Positions 55,836-64,000 of a stretch of DNA of 64,000 bases are shown here, piece after piece. The stretch lies in assembly GCA_963969495.1 (NCBI GenBank), contig OZ018321.1, forward strand, positions 128,806,120 through 128,870,119, in the 5' to 3' direction. The notes beneath the pieces are model-generated. The model did no database searches. It was not told the origin of the DNA and saw only the letters and a program-made list of their open reading frames with translations. The position numbers were made by a program, and so were the translations under genes. Source of the stretch: Ceratothoa steindachneri (taxonomy: Eukaryota; Arthropoda; Malacostraca; Isopoda; Cymothoidae). Position 1 is the stretch's first letter; the number at the start of each line of letters is the position of its first letter.

Positions 55836-57165
55836 TTCACCCACTATAACATCTCTTTTCGAAAATTGCGTACATCATCATCAGAAGTTCGAAAATTTGC
55901 AGGCGGACGCAAGGCGCAGGTTTATCATCCTCATCACTAACTCTATAATTTAAGAAAGGGATTTTTTTGAGTATTTGAATAATAATTTCATCTTAGTTTG
56001 GTTATGACTTATGTTTTTTTATCAAAGTTCAGAAATAAATGTAAGTATCAAAATTTTGTGAATGTTTTAAAACCCAAAGAATTACAAATGGTGAATTTCA
56101 GAAAATTTATTTTTATATATCTTCTATAACTCTAAATATATTTTAGCAATGTGACATTTTGAAAGGGGGGAAATTTAGTTTAGAGTTTCTTTTAAAAATT
56201 ATTATAATTGGCGAAATTCAGAAAATTTATAAAAATTTAACCATGGCTGCTTTTTTTTAGATTTTAAATTTTAATCTTAGTAGCGAAGCCATGGTCTGGT
56301 TAGATCTATGAAACGACTCATTTATTCTTAATGGAAAAGATTTTATGCGAAGGCAAATGGCCAATGGAGACCTATGGGATAAAGTAGCACAATGGATACG
56401 TTTATTTGCGATGTAGGGGCGACTAGCTTTTGGAAGGTGAGAATGTGAAACAAGATCAAAGTTTAGCACTAGTTAGGTTAAAGATGGGAAAAGCCAAAAG
56501 TAATCATGATTATAAAATAAAAAAAATGCCACGAAATTTAAGAAAGGAGATTCGTGTAATCCGAGAAAGGGAATTTGTATAATTCAACGGGAGGAAGTAA
56601 ATTCGTGTACTTCACCCGAGAACAGAGACTTCTAAATGAAATAGTCAAACCCAAATAAAACTATTTGATAATTCCAAGCAAGAAAAACTATATTTTGAGT
56701 GTTGTATATAAAATCACCAATTTATTTAAATTAGAGGATGGATACATGTAGTATAATGAAGGTAGGAGAAGTAAGTTCCGCTAAATTAATTAAATCCACT
56801 CCTAGGGTGGCAGAAAATAAAAGAGATAGAACCCTCAATAATGAGAGGGCATGTCAGAGGCTTTAAAGTGAAAGAATCATCGACAAACACGTAAATGTTT
56901 TCTAATGAAGGTGGAAAAATATCTTAATAAAAAGTAAAAGTTTTTCGAAGTGAACGAACATTTCGGACTGAGATGAGTGTAAATAAAATCAATCATATAA
57001 ACAAAAAATGATCGACTGAAATTTCAGAAAACGAATGAGCTTGGAGTGACTAGAATCAACAGATGATGCAAAAGAGAGAAGAATAAAGGAATTTGCTCCT
57101 AGAAAAATGGGTGGAAGGGATTAAGAGAAATTAATCATATGTATAAAAGTGCCTATTATAAAGTG
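55836..57165. other. AT-rich spacer, nothing recognised
   Basis: No element or gene recognised. Confidence 0.5.
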
Positions 57166-57282
57166 TGTTCCATAATGGGGGCCGAATTTGAATTGGGCGA
57201 CATTTTTGTGTTTTGAAGTTTGAAGGAATGCTTATATCATATTTGCTCTCTCTCTCTCTCTCTCCACTCCTATTAATAGGTT

Positions 57283-58070
57283 TTGTTTGTTTTTCAAAAT
57301 ACTTGTGTGCGGTTCGTCACGGAGCCGTTTACAACTAAGAAGCGTGTTCTCATCGTGAAGACATTTTACCAAAACGAAGAAAGTGCGACGCAAACAGTTC
57401 GAACACTTCGTACCATTTGGGGGAGAAATGAAGCACGCAATGAGTCAACGGTTCGCAGACTAATGAAGAAGTTTAAAACAAGTGGTTCAGTTTCATCCAC
57501 AAAATCGCGTGGGAGGAATCGTTCCTATCGGAGAGAGCAACAAATTGGTGTTGTGCGAGACAGTGTTTCTGAGTCCGGGAAAAACGATTCGCCGACCACC
57601 TTATTACTCCGAATTCTGCATAAAACTCTCCATATGCATGCGTACAAAATTCAACTTATGCAGCATCTTCAGCCATGAGGGGAATGTAGTTAACATTAAT
57701 GGAGAGCGTTACCGAGACATGATATCCTCCATTCAGTTATGGCCGAATTTGGATGATACGGAGAATGACAAACTCTGGTTTCAGCAGGATGGAGCGACCT
57801 GCCACACTTCTCGCCAAACGCTTGCATTACTCCACGAAAAATTTCCGCAACGAGTGATATCCTTACATGGTGACCGGGAATGGCCACTAAGGTCCGGAAA
57901 ACTTACCCCTCGTGATTTCTTTTGATAGGAGTATGAGAACTCACAGCTATAAGCCAACAAACCACGCCCAATTCCTGAACTCAAGGCTGAAATCAGGCGT
58001 GTGATTGGAGGCATCGAGCCACACATCTATGAGATATTAAAGGAAATTTCCAGATTGGTAGTAAACTAAG
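57283..58070 (+). pseudogene. Mariner-like transposase D, internally deleted
   Basis: This transposase is related to the copies A-C type (DUF4817-like N terminus: KRVLIVKTFYQNEESATQTV). The first frame (57,283-57,678) carries NESTVRRLMKKFKTSGSV and HMHAYKIQLMQHLQP. A frameshift and deletion join it at about 57,675 to NGERYRDMISS, KLWFQQDGATCHTSRQTLAL (second catalytic Asp, about 57,770-57,829) and KLTPRDFF (third). The first catalytic Asp region is missing. Downstream stops at 57,925 precede IPELKAEIRRVIGGIEPHIY (about 57,975-58,034). Terminal repeats were not identified. A CT-dinucleotide run (57,247-57,264) lies just before it. Confidence 0.85.
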
Positions 58071-60740
58071 ACCGAAGAGTGAAGAAAAACGTATAAATTA
58101 GGCTCATAGCGGGTAAGAACAAACAGAGAGAGAGAAATAAACGAGTCAGTTTTCACGCGGTGACTCGTTTAAAATAGAAAACGACTCAGCTTCAAAGCTC
58201 AAGATAAGTTCAAATCATCCAGATCGAACGAAACTTGTAGTTTTTTTTTCAGTAAAAAGAATATAAACTAAAGAAACACTGTGAAACTGAGACTAAGCAA
58301 TTGTATGAACATAAATCGTTTAAAGTATCGCGACACAAAGGCCTGGAATAAACAAAAGAAAAGAATACGCGAATAAAACTTCAAGAAGGCAGAAAACTAA
58401 TACATACGGGATATTCCTTAAGGTAAGGGAATATAATAGAAGTTGGATAAATTTATTGCATAAGAGAGATTACTTAGCTTAGCCAAAACTAGGAGTAAAT
58501 GGAACAAATGGAAAAGTAATCAGAAAGAAACATCTAAATTTTCCGTGAAACATTTTCGTTCGTATGGTTATACACCTCCCATATGTATAGGAAGGACAGG
58601 GAGCGAAAAAACTCTGAAACAGGGGTCTCAAAGAAAACTGAACAAATGGATTTTAACCCCATATATATATTTTTTTTTTGGGGGGGGCGGAAATAATTGT
58701 GGTCGCAATCATCCAAACCACTCTTTACAGTATTCAACAGAGTAGCATTATTATGGCCTTGAGGCGCATATTGTCTTTCACAAGATACTTCTTCGGTCAC
58801 CAACAGCTAATTTCCTGGAGCCGCATTCATCTCGCTCTCCTTTTCTAAACTAAGAATCTTTGGAGCAGCACAACGTTCGCACTATCTACATATTGCCTAA
58901 CTGGCTCCCAAATTCTTACAATTGAATTTATATTTCTCATACTCGGACTAGTTTGTGCATCATTAACAGGGTGTAAAAGAGTATGTATGTATGTTTCCCT
59001 TACAATGAAACGTGTTACCTGCTGAGTCAATTATCTACGTGTTTCTTACTAAAATATCTAAATCTATTAGCGAACTTTTCGAGGATCTCATATTATCTTA
59101 GACAATAAAACAGTTTGCGGGTTAAACCTTTGGCCGGTTACTCCCCATAACTGAAATTGGGGCGGCAAAAATCTGTGAAACTGGTTAGTGAGGCGTTGCA
59201 ATTCCTCAACGAATTTTCTCTTTACTTACTTAGATCGTACAAACTCCAGTGTCTACTAAAGCTAGACAATTAACACTACTTAGTGTACATCTAACTATTA
59301 AATCATCTGCAGTTCATTATCTTAAATTAATAATTTGCATCGGCAAGAAGTCTAACAACTTATCAGGGTAGGATAGTAAACTTACTTCCTCGCCCCGTAC
59401 GCTTCCTCTAAAAAGAGGAGCTGGGGAACCTTAGTCCACAGGTAATTCATCTAAGACTGTGTTAGAACCATGTACTCACTCTGTACATACTGAGAATCCC
59501 ACTGCAACCAGAGAGTCCTTAATTTCACCAAAGAAACTTCCAAATATCTACATAATTGGGTTTATTTGTATACTACTTTGCATTTTCGGGCCACGAGTCA
59601 TTAAATACGTGTTTTGGTTTACCCTCGGGTACCTAGGGGAGTATTGTTTAGTGTTGGGTTGATTAAGTGCTTGATTATTACTTGCGAAACACTGCCTATG
59701 GTTATGCCAGTGCTCACGGCAGATCGGCAGATCAGGCTATATGGAGGGTAGCCACATTTTTGCCTAAAATGACGACAACTATCGCACTTGTAACAAACCT
59801 TTGACCCTGTAATTTACTTTTTGGACTAAATAATTCATATCAAGCAGTTGGATGCGCTAGATGCTGTTGAGTGGGTATTCTCTGGGCCTGTGGCTATCGT
59901 AAAGGTAATAAGTTCTGTAGTGGTATAGGAAGAACCGAGTGATGGAAGGAGTTGGTAAGTAGGGGTTGTTTTTGTACTACAAAAAAAGAAGACTCCTTGA
60001 CTAACGTTATACCTCTTTAAGAGTGCTATATATGATTTGATTATTCTTATCTAGGGTCTTGACTTCTTTAAACTTTAAAGGTTCCCTGTGCCAACGTAGT
60101 GATTCGAGGAAAGAATAAAAAAAAACTAAAAATTTAATTAAAACACAAAAACAAAATAAACATGAAATATAACGAATTTAAATACACAATCATGACCAAT
60201 AAGTTTTTAAGTAAGGCTTTTTAACTTAACCTACTTAACATTATAGTGATGGTCAACCCACCACTCACTTCAATATAAAAATATACTAACTGTCTCTACT
60301 AGAGTTTAAATACCTTGGTCCTTCCGGCGACGGGTTTGAGTCTCACCTTCAACTCAATGAGCCCATAAATCTTAGGAATCCGGTGGGTTGATAACCAGGG
60401 ACTAGCTCGAGGATGAGCTGCTTCGTAGTTCCTTCTCTTGGTAGCCTGGCCTTTCTTGCAGGGGACTTTGTAGCCTGCTTAACTCACGGATTCTACCCCG
60501 TTTTTCCCAAGTGTTTGGTATTTATACCTCACCACCCCACTATGGTAGGGGTAGGATGGGGGTGGCTTGTGGACGGGCCGCAGGAGAGTTCTTACTCCGA
60601 CGGTTTTTCTCAGCAAGTCTCACCTCCGGTCCAGCTGGCCCTTCGAGCTTGAGAGAAACGCGTCTCCAATTTCGTAATTAAGGTAAAATTAAATATACAC
60701 TCGTAGGGGAGATCTTGCAGTTTAAACCGTTCTGCTTTTC
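58071..60740. other. AT-rich spacer, nothing recognised
   Basis: Short frames only (for example 59,459-59,662, with a hydrophobic stretch but no domain). A T-run and G-run lie near 58,670-58,688, and a word CAGGGTGTAAAAG is present at 58,968, but no element could be set. Confidence 0.45.
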
Positions 60741-60744
60741 ATAG

Positions 60745-60830
60745 GGTGGAGTGGCTAGGGGCTGTGGTTACGAGATTGACCCAAAGTGCCTGGCCCGGAT
60801 GTTTTGCGGTTCACGTCCCGTGTCTCAACT
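60745..60830 (+). other. Possible tRNA-derived SINE-like sequence
   Basis: TGGCTAGGGGC (60,752-60,762) resembles an A box and GGTTCACGTCC (60,808-60,818) a B box. The spacing is longer than a class I tRNA but near that of tRNAs with a long variable arm. No acceptor complementarity seen. Confidence 0.3.
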
Positions 60831-62670
60831 GGGAGAGAAGGGAGAGGGTCGATTTCCCTACAAGTTCCAATACGGGTTTGGTTTCACATCATTATACTGA
60901 ATCATATTTATATCCGCTTCCCTCTCCCAGGTCTTTCAATCCTGATCTAGATCAGAACAACTTTCTTTAACTTTGTTAATGGTTACACAAGGATTTACAT
61001 CTACCGAAACATTTTCCTGCAATATCTTTGGTGCTTGTGGGGAGAAAGTTGCATACATGCCCGTATTCATAAAACAATAAATACGTGATTGTTTGTGTAC
61101 TGTATGTTTAAATTTTCTCCAGAGGCTTAAAGGTCTATGCATACCGGGTGGCAAGAGGAATTTTGCATTTTGCTTATCTAGTTTTTTCGTCCGTATACAC
61201 AATATTCAGCCTTAAGATATGTATACTCTTCTAAACGCCTCAGCCAATTTCATTCGCATGTACCTTTGAATGGAACGACCGAATGCGCCAAGTTCACTAA
61301 TAGACTGACGTTAATTGAGCTAGACTGTTGGCTTTCATTGGCGTGAGTGAAGTGAATTTGATCAGGCATGTTGATGCGTGTTGGGGTCTTACTTGGGATG
61401 GCATAGGGGTAAGGGGTAAGGGGTAAATCGAAATCTCTATCAAAAGTGAAAACAAAATCCTCACTTTGGTAGCCAAATCTCTCGTTTGTGAATAACCCGT
61501 TTCTCATTTCTTTCCTGAATCCGGAATAGCACTAAAACCTGATTCGTTTAATTCAAATATTTGAATCCTAACAAAAAATTATATCACTCAAACACCCCCA
61601 AATCAGATCATGTAAAATTCATAAATAAAGAATGTTTTAAAATTCTCCACCAAAAACTAAATTCCTATTTCTAAAATATAAAATTGACCAACCTAAAATT
61701 GACAAAATATTTTTTTACCTTTAAAATGAGTTAGAATTGGCATTCGAGAAAATATTTGCAGAACGGGTTATAACAAAACGTTAAATTTTATTCAACATTG
61801 AAACTGAACCTTTTGCCGACTAAAACTCTAGGTGAAGCCTAATCGTACTTCGCTTTTCAAAGAGAAATAATCCCATACCTTGATTTTGCTACACGTTTTA
61901 CTTTAAGTTAATTGCTCCTTGGTAGTTTCCTGTTGTCTTCTCTTTAGGACTTCTAACATTTTCGCGTGCTCGGGTTACTTGAAGAAATTCTACGTCTGAT
62001 AAGTGGCAGCAGATAAGGAACGGGATTTCCTAGATCTTGTCTTTGCTGGATACGAGATCGAATCCAGCAAGGGAAGTTGATAAGAGGAACACGATGGCTA
62101 GCGATTAATTACCGGGCTAAAAAATATATAGACAAGGTTGCCAGTGAAAAACGGGCAGAGACTCGGTCGCCTGTTTGTTGGGTTCTTAATTCATTGGTTA
62201 TTTTTTAAACTGTTGAGAGTTCAGCACTGGTTGGCACAACGGTTCTTGGAGCTCTAAAAGGAAACCTCACATGAGGGTGCTTTTTTGAAGTGTGACGTGA
62301 TTGTGCTGACGGTAGGCAGTTTAGCAGTAGGAACTTTGCATTGACAGAGGAGGTTCCGACCAAAGGATAAGGAATAAACATGATTCTTTTTTCTGAAGTG
62401 TAATTACTTTAGCTGAATTCTTTGACAAATTGTACAGCTTTTCCGCTACCTGTCCACACACCCTTACTCTATCTCTTACCTACATCTATTCTTACAACCA
62501 TACGAATAAGAATACGTCTGACTATTTTTCGCTCCGATCTAGTTCTCTGGCAAAGGAGGCAAAGGAAAATAAAGTTTTAAAACATGCTTTTTTAACGGCG
62601 GTCAACTCAGAGACGCCGAGACGTCTGGAGTATGGTTTCCGGCTGAAGTTGCACGTTAATTGCCAGTTTC
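60831..62670. other. Spacer, nothing recognised
   Basis: A short GGGGTAA triplet run lies at 61,406-61,428. No element or gene seen. Confidence 0.45.
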
Positions 62671-62675
62671 TTCAT

Positions 62676-63560
62676 TTAAATAATGACGGCTTTGGCCATC
62701 CGCAATCTTCTGCGGTTTTGGAGTCTCAGGATGATGGAGGTGTCCTGATTCAGTTTTTCACGAGTTAAAGTAGTGGCATGAGAGTGGGCGTGTTTTTTAA
62801 TAGCGCCATCTTGAAGGTGAGCTGTCAGTCGCCTTGACAGGGTTGTGGAAGTTACTCCGATGTACTTTGAATTGCGGTGTTCACAGTCACCGACTTTGCA
62901 CAAATATTCATACACGACGTTAGTCTCCTGGAGTTCGCTCGTTGGAGGGAGACAGCTTTTCTTCATGATCAACTACTTGTTTTCTTGGCCTTGTAGTATA
63001 TAATTAGATTAATATCCGTATTAGGGTCGGTTGGGGCCACGTTACGATGGAGAATGGCTTTGAGAACCTTTTCGTCTTCACGGTAGCCGGTGTTCATATT
63101 GGCCTTGTAATAAAGTCGATATTACTTTCCTTCGGAGTAGATCTTGCGCCAGGGCCAGCATCCAAGTTTATTTTCTCTTTCATGGTGGCTCCGATGGATT
63201 CTTGTGGGTAGCCGTTGTTAACGAGAACTCGTGAAGCCCTCTTAAGTTCGTGATCAACAGCCGTCCACGAGGATAAATGAAAAATTTCCTTGTTAACTAA
63301 GACATTGATAACTGATCTTTTGTAACGTTCAGGACACTCAGAAAAACCGTTTAAGCAAAAGCCCAAGTTCATGGCCTTATCGTATACTTGGGTCACAAAT
63401 TTGGACTGTCTTAATGGATTTGATTAGTAATATGTCCAGATCTATAAATATGCATTGCACTACTTCTTGTAGGGATATTTTCCTTCCGTTAGGTATGAGT
63501 TTCTGGGAAAGCCTTTCGAAATCCGGTGGGTCCATCTTCCCGGGAGTCTTAACCAGTCTC
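62676..63560 (-). pseudogene. Penelope-like element relic of a second lineage, RT end plus GIY-YIG
   Basis: On the minus strand the late RT region is read as PPDFERLSQKLIPNGRK (about 63,530-63,480). VTQVYDKAMNLGFCLNGFSE follows (about 63,392-63,333), then CPERYKRSVIN and SSWTAVDHELKRASRVLVNN. The nuclease comes next: NVVYEYLCKVGDCEHRNSKY with YIG, then STTLSRRLTAHLQDGAIKKH (about 62,915-62,790). Frames change near 63,090. This is not the lineage of the 17.2-18.35 kb relic: the nuclease motifs and the spacing around the cysteines differ. Confidence 0.87.
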
Positions 63561-64000
63561 CACAAGTGGGGGGAGGCCCTCTATCTGTCCTAGTTATATC
63601 TCGCCTACTTTCCAATTTTCGCACTCTCTTTGGTCAACCCTACCTATCTATGCCTAGCCCTAACAGCGGTCCACAGTTGGGTTCTGGCTCGTGACCGAGA
63701 ATCAATCCCCCTTTTCTCGCCTCTTAAGAGGGTATCCTGCAAGGGTTTACTATACCTTACTACCAACTGTAACTCAGACCTTGCCGTTGACCAAGTTATG
63801 TAGTGCTAGTGGGAAGTAAGTTTGAGGTAAAAAGTATGGAAAAAGAGTCAAGAATTTAGAATAAAGAAGAGCAACCCCTTCGGGGGGGGGGAGGCTACTT
63901 CGTTCAAGAGGAACAGGAGGAATCTCCAATCAGCCCCAAGAAGGCATATATTTCTTCTTAGAAGTTTTCTTGAGAAGGCGTTTTTCTTTAGGTCCTACCT
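63561..64000. other. Spacer to the window edge, nothing recognised
   Basis: A G-run (63,883-63,892) and short frames only. Earlier RT blocks of the Penelope relic would be expected here on the minus strand but I cannot read them. Confidence 0.4.

Noticed and set aside
61406..61428. GGGGTAA triplet run as telomere-like repeat
   Set aside because: Only three units; too short to mean more than slippage.
58071..62670. Search for host genes in the longest element-poor stretch
   Set aside because: Only short AT-biased frames were seen, none with a recognisable domain or plausible exon set.

Overview
This window is animal nuclear DNA made almost entirely of transposable-element wreckage and satellite DNA. 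I found no convincing host gene. The evidence is the mixture of element types: CR1-type and I/Jockey-type LINEs, Ty3/gypsy LTR elements, Penelope-like elements, several Tc1/mariner lineages and a Polinton-type integrase. AT-rich spacers, long (AT)n tracts and satellites fill the rest. This mixture is typical of invertebrate genomes and would fit an arthropod, perhaps a crustacean, but I cannot name a species. Most coding sequences carry stops and frameshifts, so nearly all are called pseudogenes. Some open frames that look like genes are translations of repeats.

Layout 0-31 kb. A gypsy-type pol relic at 1-2650 has integrase upstream of reverse transcriptase. A GC-richer LTR-like stretch and a 127-bp duplication follow. 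A CR1-type LINE (about 5.56-8.90 kb) encodes a zinc finger, an SGNH esterase, an endonuclease and the start of RT. A Polinton-type integrase relic (10.2-10.7 kb), a Tc1 relic (11.2-12.1 kb) and a 310-bp hairpin repeat come next. Mariner copy A lies at 14.6-16.0 kb and a Penelope relic at 17.2-18.35 kb. An old I/Jockey-type LINE on the minus strand (LINE-B1, about 18.4-29 kb) is split by mariner copy B (18,567-19,896) and by a 6.2-kb LTR retrotransposon (21,223-27,399, target duplication CCCAT).

Layout 31-64 kb. A deleted mariner (32,110-33,045) and a gypsy RT fragment (35.15-35.6 kb) precede a dispersed repeat at 36.3-37.2 kb, whose inverted partner is at 13.5-13.9 kb. A satellite of about 54 bp covers 37.84-40.93 kb, is interrupted by a second copy of the deleted mariner, and reappears at 43.87-44.28 kb. 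Tc1 and mariner relics follow. A 30-bp GATC-rich satellite (46.2-50.6 kb) is split by mariner copy C. LINE-B2 (51.39-55.54 kb) is the best preserved element: ORF1 is open and ORF2 keeps one frame with only two stops. Mariner D (57.3-58.1 kb) and a second Penelope lineage (62.68-63.56 kb) close the window.

The genes do not form a pathway. What can be read is the order of events: an old LINE was hit by a mariner and by a young LTR element, and satellites were hit by mariners. The observations most worth testing are an internally deleted mariner shared by two copies, a recent LTR element that lacks RT core and integrase, a repeat-array LTR with paired GAACA dyads, two unclassified satellites, an inverted dispersed repeat and a Penelope-like hairpin.
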